The notes under the pieces are model-generated. The model made no database searches, was not told the DNA's origin, and saw only the letters and a program-made list of their open reading frames with translations. From an uncultured Pleurocapsa sp. (GTDB lineage: Bacteria > Cyanobacteriota > Cyanobacteriia > Cyanobacteriales > Xenococcaceae): 41,368 nucleotides of DNA. The stretch lies in NCBI GenBank assembly GCA_938015355.1, contig CALLPS010000006.1, positions 1 through 41,368 on the forward strand, in the 5' to 3' direction. Positions 17,004-24,802 of the stretch are shown one piece after another; the stretch's first letter is position 1, and every line of letters starts with the position of its first letter. The translations under genes and the position numbers were made by a program.

Positions 17004-17795
17004 CTATGAAATCGCTTGTTTGAGGGCATAACAAAATTCACCGATCGCCTTTAAACCCGATTCTGGAGTACCATCAGCAAGGCGTTTCACAATCGCACTG
17101 CCTACAATTACGGCATCTGCCCCCCATTCTTTAAGCTGTTTTGCCTGTTCGGGGTCTGAAACACCAAACCCGACCCCGATGGGTTTATCGGTGCTACTAT
17201 GCAAGTCAGCCAACAGATCTGGGACTTCCGTTGCCATTTGAGAGCGGACTCCTGTTACCCCAGTGACTGAAACCAAATAAATAAAGCCTTGAGACTTAGC
17301 TGCGATCGCATCTATCCTTTCTTGAGAACTAGTAGGGGCAACTAATAAGGTTACCTCAATACCTATTTCGGCTGCGGCTTGCAGCAGTACTTCTGCTTCT
17401 TCCAGGGGCAAGTCAGGAACAACTAATCCACTGACTCCTACTTCTTTTATTTGCCGCAGAAAAACCTCAACACCACGATAATAAATGGGGTTGTAATAGG
17501 TAAACAAGATTATCGGAACATTTATCTTATCAACTACCTGTCTAACCGTATCTAAAACATCTTCTAGCTGGACTCCTTTCTGCAAGGCTCTAGTTGCTGC
17601 TGCTTGAATTGTGGGACCATCTGCCAGAGGATCGGAATAGGGAACACCCAATTCAATCATGTCTGCGCCGTTTTTGGCTAAAATTTCTAGCGCCTTGGAG
17701 GTGGTTGCTAAATCTGGATCTCCTGCGGTAATAAAAGGAATCAAGGCACATTCAGAATTTTCTTTTAGCTTCTGGAAACGATCCGCAACATTCAT
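17004..17795 (-). CDS. trpA: Tryptophan synthase alpha chain
   Basis: The alpha subunit cleaves indole-3-glycerol phosphate to indole and glyceraldehyde 3-phosphate and passes indole to the beta subunit. The family start is clear ([23 protein letters not shown]). The catalytic residues are Glu48 in [11 protein letters not shown] and Asp59 in [10 protein letters not shown], and the phosphate-binding GFGVSDPEQ and IVGSAIVK loops are near the C-terminus. The length of 263 residues is normal. It follows ndhL and DUF3007 on the same strand, a gene order common in cyanobacteria. trpF is at 24061 in this window but not in the same operon, which fits the scattered trp genes of this phylum. Confidence 0.97.
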   Translation of the reverse strand: MNVADRFQKLKENSECALIPFITAGDPDLATTSKALEILAKNGADMIELGVPYSDPLADGPTIQAAATRALQKGVQLEDVLDTVRQVVDKINVPIILFTYYNPIYYRGVEVFLRQIKEVGVSGLVVPDLPLEEAEVLLQAAAEIGIEVTLLVAPTSSQERIDAIAAKSQGFIYLVSVTGVTGVRSQMATEVPDLLADLHSSTDKPIGVGFGVSDPEQAKQLKEWGADAVIVGSAIVKRLADGTPESGLKAIGEFCYALKQAIS

Positions 17796-17844
17796 GAGGC
17801 AAAATTAACTAAATATTTTAAATAATCAAAATAATCGAAATCTT

Positions 17845-18150
17845 TTAGGATTCTGATTCTGGTTCAACTTCCTGCTGTAACTGGGCTAACTCTTCTGGGG
17901 ACATTTCCTCGAACCGTTTTTGCATTACAGCCTCTTCATAATCCTTAAGCTGTTGATTATAGGTCATTTTCTTGGTGCCTACTCGAACTAAGTAAGTTAA
18001 AGACCATCCAATCAAGCCCACGACTAGCAATGCTTGGGTCCATATTCCCGCATTAATCCCATCCAGCCCAATTAGTTGCAGTGCAACATAAACTAAGCCC
18101 GCTCCCAAAAAAACCCCCAGACCAATACCCAAAGCATCGATTCTACGCAT
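17845..18150 (-). CDS. DUF3007 family membrane protein
   Basis: The 101-residue protein has two hydrophobic segments (about residues 7-26, LGIGLGVFLGAGLVYVALQL, and 37-55, WTQALLVVGLIGWSLTYLV). A charged cytosolic-looking tail rich in Glu follows (MTYNQQLKDYEEAVMQKRFEEMSPEELAQLQQE). This matches the cyanobacterial/plant DUF3007 family, which is typically encoded next to ndhL. The function is unproven; the conserved linkage makes a thylakoid or NDH-1-related role an attractive inference only. It begins 9 bases after the ndhL stop, so the two are co-transcribed, and trpA follows about 50 bases later. Confidence 0.88.
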   Translation of the reverse strand: MRRIDALGIGLGVFLGAGLVYVALQLIGLDGINAGIWTQALLVVGLIGWSLTYLVRVGTKKMTYNQQLKDYEEAVMQKRFEEMSPEELAQLQQEVEPESES

Positions 18151-18159
18151 ACTAGTATT

Positions 18160-18390
18160 CTAAGCTCTTAGGTCGCGACGTTTAGGACGAAAATTAAGAA
18201 ATGGACTCAACAGTAACATTCCTGGAAAGCTCAAAAACACAAAAAGATACATAATGAGCCGTTCAATTGAACTAGCAACATACCAACGCTTGCTGAGGTA
18301 AAAATAGACAAATGCGGGCAATACCACAAGATATGTGCCACTTAAAACTAGATAGAGAAGGGCGACTAAGTTAGTCTCTGTAAGTAGCAT
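18160..18390 (-). CDS. ndhL: NAD(P)H-quinone oxidoreductase subunit L
   Basis: NdhL is a small membrane subunit of the cyanobacterial NDH-1 complex, which drives cyclic electron flow around photosystem I and CO2 uptake. The 76-residue sequence has two transmembrane helices (about 8-30 and 44-64). It carries the family features YFYLSKRWYVASSIERLIMYLFVF and a basic C-terminal tail, NFRPKRRDLRA. The start is the ATG at 18388-18390. A decayed TnpB gene lies 85 bases upstream on the same strand, so the ndhL promoter lies within or next to transposon-derived DNA. Confidence 0.95.
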   Translation of the reverse strand: MLLTETNLVALLYLVLSGTYLVVLPAFVYFYLSKRWYVASSIERLIMYLFVFLSFPGMLLLSPFLNFRPKRRDLRA

Positions 18391-18470
18391 AACTGCTTTT
18401 AATCGTGAGGAAATTTACGACATTGTTATTCTAACAGGCTAAATGCACAGACTTGAATGAACTACTTACA

Positions 18471-18487
18471 CCAAATCAAAGATTTGG
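18471..18487. repeat. Hairpin at the 3' end of the tnpB remnant
   Basis: CCAAATC and GATTTGG form a perfect 7-bp stem with a 3-base loop, overlapping the tnpB stop codon. In IS200/IS605-type elements the right end and the guide RNA scaffold overlap the tnpB 3' end, so this may be what remains of that end. It could equally be a simple terminator. Confidence 0.4.
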
Positions 18488-18967
18488 AATAAGTTTCTGT
18501 CGTTTCAACGCCCCAAGTTGCTTCATACTTCCGCACAAAGTAGAGCTTGACGACTCAACGACTGAAGAGGCAAGTTCCTTACCCCTAGCGTAATTAAGCA
18601 TAACCATTGCTGCTGCGACATCTCTGTCTAATGGTTGTTGAACACCACAATCACAAACATGAAATCTCTCACTCAAATCCTTTTTGCGTTTGATTCCACA
18701 ACCAGGGCAGGTTTGAGATGGGGCGAGTTTGCGAGTAGGTACTTCGATATAGATACCACCAGCCTCGGTTATTTTGTACTTAATTAGGCTTTTTAGATTA
18801 CCTATCCCGACATCTAAAAGGCTGCGATTAAGACCTGTTTTTTGTCTCTTCCTTTTACTCCCTTTTTTTGCTTTGCGGGTTAAGTTTTTTAGATTTAGTT
18901 TCTCAGTAGCAACGAGGCTATTACAGCTTACTATCTCTGTTGCTACTTTATGCTGCCAATCTTGATG
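18476..18967 (-). pseudogene. tnpB: TnpB (IS200/IS605-IS1341 type) remnant, N-terminally truncated
   Basis: An open frame of about 163 codons runs from just after an in-frame TAG at 18970-18968 to a TGA at 18478-18476. It begins HQDWQHKVATEIV, passes LVATEKLNLKNLTRKAKKGS, and reaches a zinc ribbon CPGC followed by CDC, then LDRDVAAAMVMLNYARG. The last segment is the end of the RuvC-like nuclease with its conserved Asp. Full TnpB proteins are about 370-430 residues and place this stretch at the C-terminus, so the N-terminal half, including the other RuvC acidic residues, is missing. The sequence upstream of the stop is unrelated, and no tnpA is nearby. The fragment cannot be an active nuclease. 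It sits between the GHL10 gene and ndhL. Confidence 0.85.
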
Positions 18968-19068
18968 CTAGTGTGTTATGAAAAACAATGCTAACTCCCA
19001 CCAAGCTATCGCTTGGAAAGAGAATGCACGACGAAAGAAGGTTCAGTTTTCTCCTAGCTATCGATTAG

Positions 19069-21081
19069 TTAATGATTATTTAAACTCTTTCTCTCTCCAT
19101 AACTGAGCAAGCGATCAAGACCATCTAAACGACTCTGCCAGACTTGTGCTTGGTAAGCATCTAAATTCTTGGTATGTGCCATCCAAGAGGGAAATTGGCG
19201 GCGAAGAGAGTTAAGGGTCATTTTAGCAGAGAAAAAATTTCTTCCAGAAGGTTCCTCCGCTAAGATTTGTAATTCCCGTCTTAACTGATCAGCTTGTTTT
19301 CCCCATTTCCTTAACATGGCATCGTCTATCTCTGGTGAGTTTTCGCTTAAGAAAAAATTCCATTCCTGTTGCAAACCTTGATATCGAGATAGAGTTGAAC
19401 GAAAAGGTTCTCGGTGGGGTAAAAGCTTCTTGGATTTACTACTCTCCTCCCCTTGAGTACTGTTAAACATAGTTGTTAAGCCAGAGTTTAAATTTTCAGC
19501 CGCAAACAAGGCGTATCCCTGAGTGGACATGCCACGTAACAGTTGCATCTGGTCTAGTGCCGCCACATCAGATATGTTTAACAGTCTAATTCCTGGTAAG
19601 AGTAGGGCTTTGCCATGATCAAATTCACTCAGCAACGGATTAGTTAAGCTGTGCAACTTATCTGTGTTTCTAGCGTAAGTCATAGGAATTAACATATCAA
19701 TCCATTCTTTGCTAACCCACTTTTCCCAAGATTGCTGAATTTTACTCAGACGTTCTCTTTGGGGCATGGGAAACACTGCCGTTGAAAGAGTCAATTCAGG
19801 ACGGAGTTGCCTCAAATTTTGCGACACTAAGCCCACAAAATTATCTACCTGTTCGATCCGAAAATCTATCCACTGCGACCAAAGGGGATGAGCCGGGTTT
19901 AGCTCAATGGGATCATATCCAGTTAGTTTCTGGAACTCTTGTCTGGCAGCAGTGCCATAACCATAGGTTATTTTGCCTGTGGGACTCTGAAAAGGATAGC
20001 GAATATAGTCTAGATGAATCCCGTCAATCTGATAATTGTTAGCAAGTTCTGTTACCAAAGATAAAAGATATTCTTGAACCTCAGGATTGGCAGGATCGAG
20101 AAAAACCTTACCAGAAGTATAGTGAAACCGACTACCCTCATGGTCTGTCATTGCCCAATCTGGGTGCTTTGATAGAACTGGCCCCAGATAGTTGCGAGGA
20201 AGATTAAGAATAGTATTGTGCCGCTGATTGACAGCAGCAAAAGTCCAGACCCAAGCATGTAACTCCATGTCTCGTTCGTGGGCTAGTTTGACCGCAGCCT
20301 TGAGAGGGTCCCATCCTGTTACCAGAGGATTTTGCTGTGGTGCCACCTGGCTAGGATAAATAGTATAGCTAGAGTTTAAAGTTTCAAAAAAAACGGTATT
20401 AATACCCGCTAATGCCATGCGATCAAATATTTCGACCAAATCAGTTTCAGATTTAGCTTTGACAATGGTGCCTCTGTCTAACCACATGCCTCGAACTTCG
20501 GATTCGGCAATGGGTCGGTTACTAGGATAGTTGTCCCATAACATTTGTTTAGCAGTAGTCCACTCTGCTTTAGCTTCGATAAATCGATTTTGGTTGGCGA
20601 AATAGCGAAATTTTTCTAGCTTATGAACTGCCGACCTTAAAGTATGATGGGAATTTTGATAGTTAGATTTTGCTATCTGTTTTCGGTTTTGCTTCTGAAC
20701 AATAGTTCTTTGTTCTTGGATCTGTTGGATAACCTCACTGGTAGAGATGTCAAGGCTAGTGTGATTAGCATCAGCAGTTAACAACGTGGTTTTAAAGCGA
20801 CCAATTAAGCCTACTAATTCTTGATCCATCAAGCGGACTTCCCCAGGAGATAGAGTTAGCTCTGAAGGGGATTCAATGTCTGAATTAATTGAGGGCTTTA
20901 TCTTTGCCGAATCTGAACTTTGAGTAAGGTTATTGGCTGTGGGTATCGCTACCACTGGAAGAGGAAATAAAGAGCCAGTCAATAAGATAGTTATTAGCTG
21001 AGTAAGTTTATTATTAATTGGTCTAAAGCGGACAATTGATAACAAACTATATTGTTGTAAATGCCTAGCATTTCTTCGCAC
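19069..21081 (-). CDS. GHL10/DUF187 family glycoside-hydrolase-like exported protein
   Basis: The 670-residue protein has a hydrophobic N-terminal segment at about residues 26-45 (LTQLITILLTGSLFPLPVVA), consistent with a long-n-region signal peptide. A helical region of about 150 residues follows. Next is the DUF187/GHL10 TIM-barrel domain: RGMWLDRGTIVKAKSETDLVEIFDRMALAGINTVFFETLN, then ELHAWVWTF, then DGIHLDYIRYPF, where acidic residues typical of the barrel active site lie, and later LTLSTAVFP and WIDMLIPMTYARNTD. Relatives of the YddW type act on, or bind, denuded peptidoglycan or polysaccharide. A C-terminal helical segment (YQGLQQEWNFFLSEN onward) may be regulatory. No neighbour suggests a specific substrate. 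Confidence 0.85.
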   Translation of the reverse strand: MRRNARHLQQYSLLSIVRFRPINNKLTQLITILLTGSLFPLPVVAIPTANNLTQSSDSAKIKPSINSDIESPSELTLSPGEVRLMDQELVGLIGRFKTTLLTADANHTSLDISTSEVIQQIQEQRTIVQKQNRKQIAKSNYQNSHHTLRSAVHKLEKFRYFANQNRFIEAKAEWTTAKQMLWDNYPSNRPIAESEVRGMWLDRGTIVKAKSETDLVEIFDRMALAGINTVFFETLNSSYTIYPSQVAPQQNPLVTGWDPLKAAVKLAHERDMELHAWVWTFAAVNQRHNTILNLPRNYLGPVLSKHPDWAMTDHEGSRFHYTSGKVFLDPANPEVQEYLLSLVTELANNYQIDGIHLDYIRYPFQSPTGKITYGYGTAARQEFQKLTGYDPIELNPAHPLWSQWIDFRIEQVDNFVGLVSQNLRQLRPELTLSTAVFPMPQRERLSKIQQSWEKWVSKEWIDMLIPMTYARNTDKLHSLTNPLLSEFDHGKALLLPGIRLLNISDVAALDQMQLLRGMSTQGYALFAAENLNSGLTTMFNSTQGEESSKSKKLLPHREPFRSTLSRYQGLQQEWNFFLSENSPEIDDAMLRKWGKQADQLRRELQILAEEPSGRNFFSAKMTLNSLRRQFPSWMAHTKNLDAYQAQVWQSRLDGLDRLLSYGERKSLNNH

Positions 21082-21264
21082 AAACTTTTCCCCTAAAACC
21101 TATTATTTCACTCAATCAGCAGCTATTTGCTCTGCTTCATGATTTTAATCTCAAAAATAGGTTGATTGTATCAGTACTAGTGACGATTGATAGAGAATAT
21201 GAACCAAATTATTTACCAGTAATTACGGGGAAAGATAGCAATCTTATTAATAAATAAGTAAATG

Positions 21265-21771
21265 TTATCTAGAGTTCAAACTATACATTTCAACATCTAA
21301 TCCATAATAAACTATCTTTTTTTCTAACTTCATCCCTAGCTTTGTTGCCACCCTAATTGAACGAATATTTTTGGGCTCAATCAAACAAATAAAACGTTTA
21401 AAATTGAATCTTTGTTGACCATATTCTATAACTGCCTTTGCTGCTTCCGTTCCTAATCCTTGCCCCCAATATTTTTTGGCTAAACGATAACCAATTTCTA
21501 CTTCATTTTTATGTTCAATCGACTGAATAAAAAAACCACAATAGCCGATCAACTCTTTATTTTGCTTATGAACTAGGGCGTACAAACCAAAACCATGCTC
21601 TAAATAAGAAAGTAATCTTTGTTCAATAAACTGTTTGATTTGTTTTTGACTATGAACCCCAATAATGGAGAAGTGCATTACTTCAGGATCACCTAAGATA
21701 GGAATCAAAGCCTCTTTATCACGGGTCGTGAGATATCTAAGGGTTAGTCTGGAAGTCTCAAAAATCTGCAT
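21265..21771 (-). CDS. GNAT family N-acetyltransferase (RimJ/RimL-like)
   Basis: The sequence MQIFETSRLTLRYLTTRDKEALIPILGDPEVMHFS is the classic opening of RimJ/RimL-type acetyltransferases. The acetyl-CoA-binding region is EIGYRLAKKYWGQGLGTEAAKAVIEYG, with the QGLGTEA pyrophosphate loop. The end, RFICLIEPKNIRSIRVATKLGMKLEKKI, also fits the family. I place the start at the ATG at 21771, giving 168 residues; a TTG at 21810 would add 13 poor-quality residues. The substrate may be a protein N-terminus, an antibiotic or a small amine and cannot be predicted. It is divergent from the DUF1400 hydrolase. Confidence 0.9.
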   Translation of the reverse strand: MQIFETSRLTLRYLTTRDKEALIPILGDPEVMHFSIIGVHSQKQIKQFIEQRLLSYLEHGFGLYALVHKQNKELIGYCGFFIQSIEHKNEVEIGYRLAKKYWGQGLGTEAAKAVIEYGQQRFNFKRFICLIEPKNIRSIRVATKLGMKLEKKIVYYGLDVEMYSLNSR

Positions 21772-21886
21772 GAGTCGTGGCTCAATATTGAGTAACAACA
21801 ATATTACCAATAAACTGTATCTACTTTGAATTGAGAGAAAATGCTACAACAATGATATTGCTCATCCTAAATTGCCCTAATCTAGA

Positions 21887-23575
21887 ATGGTTTCTGCTTC
21901 ATTGATCAGTTTAATTCCCCAAAATTTAAGTTTAAAATCTGGAAAAGTCTTTTCGAGTATTGCTTTGGGTGCGTTACAGCTAAGTTGCTGTGTCGGTCTG
22001 TGGGGCTGCTGGAGCGAAAAAGCAGAAAGTGCCGAAAGAGTGATCTTAAACTATGGCGTATTAGAATTTTCGGTATCGATAGATTCTCTGGAAACCTATG
22101 CCCAGACAGGAAAAATTGAGAACGAATTACAAGGTTATGCTGATTTCTTAACTCCAGAACAATTAGAGAAATTTAAAGTAGGCTTGACTACTAGTGCAGA
22201 TTTTAGCCATTTAGCGATCGCCCAGTTTCTCTACTCCTTTCAAGGTGAAAAAATATTAGAGAGGGCTGCCCAAGTAATCAAAACCGAAGCTCGTCAACCT
22301 GGATTTTATGCGATCCGTTCCGCACTAATTTTAGCAGCCGCCGACCAAGAAACAGGTTTAACGCCGTTAAACGTCTTAAAAAAGTTTCCCACTGATGTTT
22401 TGCGGGTTGATTCACGGCAAGGATTAGAAATTATTAAAAACTTAAGCAAAGAAGTCCAACGTAACAGTCAAGCGATCGCTGCTGTCGAGCAAGAAGCAAT
22501 CAAAGAATATCAAGAAATGGCAGAAACTTTACCAAAGAACAGGGATTTAAACCTGTTGACTTCAGGTGAATATGCTCATCGCCAGCAGATATTGAAAATG
22601 AAAGATCAGAGCCGAGATCGCACCTTTCCTGTGGCGCTATATTTACCGAAGACTGACGAGCAGCAACTGTTACCTTTAATCATAATTTCTCATGGCTTAG
22701 GTAGTGATTTAACTACATTTGACTATTTTGCCAAACATCTAGCATCCCATGGTTTTGCGGTAGCAGTGCCAGAGCACCCAGGAAGTAATTCCAAACACAT
22801 AGAGGAACTTTTGAATGGTTTAGATAGCGATGTTACCCCACCTGAAGAATTAATTGATCGACCCCTGGATATCAAATTTTTACTGGACAGATTAGCAGAA
22901 AAATTTGGTGACAAAATTGATACCAATCACGTCGGCATAATTGGTCAATCCTTTGGTGGCTATACCGCTCTCGCATTGGCAGGAGCAGAATTAAATTGGA
23001 CAACTTTAGAGCGCGATTGTCCCAACCTCGACCATTCTTGGAATCTGTCTTGGCTACTCCAATGTTTAGCATTGCAAATACCCCCCATACTTACGGTGGA
23101 TGAGCTAAAAGATGAACGGATTCAGGCAGTGATCGCCATTAATCCTCTGGTTAGCTCTGTATTTGGAGAAGAGAGTCTCAGCAAAATTGATATTCCCGTG
23201 ATGTTAGTTTCAGGGAGTGACGATCCCATTACTCCTAGCTTGCCTGAGCAAATTATCCCCTTCACTTGGTTAACAACGGAGGAAAAGTACCTACTGCTGC
23301 TCAAGGGTGGAACACATTTTTCCACCCTCAATGAATCTACTGGTAGTATTCCTGTTCCCAAACAAGCGATCGGACCAGCTCCTAAGATCGCCCAGGCTTA
23401 TGTTAAGCAATTGGGCTTGGCTTTTTTTGGCAAGTATATTGGTGAACAATTTCTTTATACAGACTATCTCAATGCAGGGTACGGGACAGTAATCAGCAAA
23501 GAGCAATTTCCCTTAAGATTAATAAAATCTTTAGACCCCAATTTATTGAAATTAAAGTCCAATGACCAAAAGTAG
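21887..23575 (+). CDS. DUF1400-containing alpha/beta hydrolase (exported)
   Basis: The 562-residue protein has an N-terminal hydrophobic signal (about 24-40, IALGALQLSCCVGLWGCW). A DUF1400 domain (about 45-190) follows, starting at AERVILNYGVLEFSVSIDSLETYAQTGKI. After it comes an alpha/beta hydrolase domain with the oxyanion-region LPLIIISHGLGSDLTTFDYFAKHLASHGF, the nucleophile elbow GQSFGG (Ser355) and a likely catalytic Asp in MLVSGSDDPITP. Its LLLKGGTHFS may supply the catalytic His. This two-domain layout is characteristic of cyanobacteria. Lipase/dienelactone-hydrolase-like activity in the periplasm is inferred and the substrate is unknown. Three cysteines in SCCVGLWGC could allow lipoprotein-like anchoring, but a clean lipobox is not evident. 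Confidence 0.87.
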   Translation: MVSASLISLIPQNLSLKSGKVFSSIALGALQLSCCVGLWGCWSEKAESAERVILNYGVLEFSVSIDSLETYAQTGKIENELQGYADFLTPEQLEKFKVGLTTSADFSHLAIAQFLYSFQGEKILERAAQVIKTEARQPGFYAIRSALILAAADQETGLTPLNVLKKFPTDVLRVDSRQGLEIIKNLSKEVQRNSQAIAAVEQEAIKEYQEMAETLPKNRDLNLLTSGEYAHRQQILKMKDQSRDRTFPVALYLPKTDEQQLLPLIIISHGLGSDLTTFDYFAKHLASHGFAVAVPEHPGSNSKHIEELLNGLDSDVTPPEELIDRPLDIKFLLDRLAEKFGDKIDTNHVGIIGQSFGGYTALALAGAELNWTTLERDCPNLDHSWNLSWLLQCLALQIPPILTVDELKDERIQAVIAINPLVSSVFGEESLSKIDIPVMLVSGSDDPITPSLPEQIIPFTWLTTEEKYLLLLKGGTHFSTLNESTGSIPVPKQAIGPAPKIAQAYVKQLGLAFFGKYIGEQFLYTDYLNAGYGTVISKEQFPLRLIKSLDPNLLKLKSNDQK

Positions 23576-23626
23576 GAATCTTTTGATCACTGTTTATATT
23601 ATCCCACTTGATGGGACTGTTTACTG

Positions 23627-23899
23627 TTAAAGTACTCCAGCATTGCCCAAACCTAAAATAATCCCTGCCCCCAGAATATGACCTAAACTGGTAGTAGCCA
23701 ACAATTCGGGAAAACCAAACTTATCCCATACTTCTGGCTTAGGGACAGGCAAGTTCGGCCCTTGCCCCGAATTTTGAATTGCATAGCGACCAATAGCTAT
23801 ACAAAATAGGTTAGACATAATCATGATCAATGCCACTGAGGTATTCCAATCAATAGTGGAAGGAGTGTACTGAATTGCTAAAAAAAAGTTAAGTATCAC
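23627..23899 (-). CDS. psaK: Photosystem I reaction centre subunit PsaK
   Basis: PsaK is a small peripheral photosystem I subunit with two transmembrane helices that helps bind antenna chlorophyll and stabilise the edge of the trimer. The 90-residue product shows the first helix (about 20-38, TSVALIMIMSNLFCIAIGRYA), a loop rich in Pro (GPNLPVPKPEVWDKFGF) and the family C-terminus ATTSLGHILGAGIILGLGNAGVL. Translation appears to start at GTG (23899-23897). A GAGGAG lies 10-15 bases upstream and a TATAAT box at 23965-23960. No clear HLR1 high-light element was recognised upstream. It is convergent with the DUF1400 hydrolase. Confidence 0.95.
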   Translation of the reverse strand: MILNFFLAIQYTPSTIDWNTSVALIMIMSNLFCIAIGRYAIQNSGQGPNLPVPKPEVWDKFGFPELLATTSLGHILGAGIILGLGNAGVL

Positions 23900-23959
23900 G
23901 ATAAATTTGCTCTCCTCTTGCTAATTAAATCTTGTTTTCGATTGATTTTGTTTATAGGA

Positions 23960-23965
23960 ATTATA
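23960..23965 (-). promoter_or_regulatory. Candidate -10 box for psaK
   Basis: A TATAAT on the minus strand lies about 60 bases before the psaK GTG. I did not find a convincing -35 box at 17 bp. Assigned from sequence likeness and position only. Confidence 0.3.
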
Positions 23966-24060
23966 AAATCTCTCTGGGCAAAACAGCATTTCTTCTAAAT
24001 AATTAACAGTATTTCAAACTTTTACCAAAAAATCATCCTTTATTTTTAGATATATGACAG

Positions 24061-24708
24061 ATGCGAGTTAAAATATGCGGAATCACCAACATTGCTCAGG
24101 GTCAAGAGATTGTTGCTCTGGGAGCAGACAGCATTGGTTTTATCTGTGTTGAGCAGTCTCCTCGCTATATTGCCCCCTCTCAAATCAGAGCGATCGCCGA
24201 TAATTTGCCAACTCAAACTGACAAGGTTGGTGTATTTGCCAATCACTCGTTAGCAGAAATTACCACCATAATTAGCAACGCCCATCTCACTGCGGTGCAA
24301 CTTCATGGTCAAGAATCTCCTGAATTTTGTCAGCAATTACGTCAAGCTGTAGCCCCAGAGGTTGAATTAATTAAAGCTTTTCGGATAAAATCTGCCTCAT
24401 CTCTAGAATCAACTTCGGCTTATGTGGATTGTGTGCATACTCTATTATTGGACGCATATCACCCCAAAATGCTCGGTGGGACAGGTGAAACTATCAACTG
24501 GCAGGATTTGGCATTGTTTAAACCAGACCTCCCATGGCTGCTCGCAGGAGGGTTAACTCCAGATAATATTGCTGAGGCTCTAACTTATGTCAAACCCGAT
24601 GGGATTGATCTTTCTAGTGGAGTAGAGCGATCGCCAGGAGACAAAGATTTATCCAAGGTGGCTCAACTATTTCGCATAATTAATAAAGGGGCTTCGCTCC
24701 AGCTATAA
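24061..24708 (+). CDS. trpF: Phosphoribosylanthranilate isomerase
   Basis: TrpF catalyses the Amadori rearrangement of phosphoribosylanthranilate in tryptophan synthesis. The start MRVKICGITN carries the catalytic Cys6. The general-acid Asp lies in LLLDAYHPKMLGGTGETINW, and WLLAGGLTPDNIAEAL and GIDLSSGVERSPGDKD are the phosphate-binding loops. The 215-residue length is typical. The last codons (CAG CTA TAA) already belong to an AGCTATA-type heptamer array that continues into the intergenic region, so a repeat has shaped the gene's 3' end. It is divergent from psaK, and purD follows 94 bases later on the same strand. Confidence 0.96.
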   Translation: MRVKICGITNIAQGQEIVALGADSIGFICVEQSPRYIAPSQIRAIADNLPTQTDKVGVFANHSLAEITTIISNAHLTAVQLHGQESPEFCQQLRQAVAPEVELIKAFRIKSASSLESTSAYVDCVHTLLLDAYHPKMLGGTGETINWQDLALFKPDLPWLLAGGLTPDNIAEALTYVKPDGIDLSSGVERSPGDKDLSKVAQLFRIINKGASLQL

Positions 24709-24749
24709 GCCTTAAGCTTTTAAGAATTAATAATTAATAATTAATTATT
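24701..24749. repeat. Degenerate heptanucleotide repeat overlapping the trpF stop
   Basis: The stretch divides into seven consecutive 7-mers: AGCTATA, AGCCTTA, AGCTTTT, AAGAATT, AATAATT, AATAATT, AATTATT. The first unit contains the trpF stop codon. It appears to drift from the AGCT type into an AATAATT type within one array. Confidence 0.7.
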
Positions 24750-24802
24750 CATCAATGAGAGTCGTGGGATAATTACCAACTGGCAAGGTAATCAGCTGAA
24801 TT

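Noticed and set aside
18774-18965. Plus-strand open frame of 63 codons
   Set aside because: It is antisense to the recognisable TnpB remnant, and its Phe/Leu/Arg-rich composition mirrors that.
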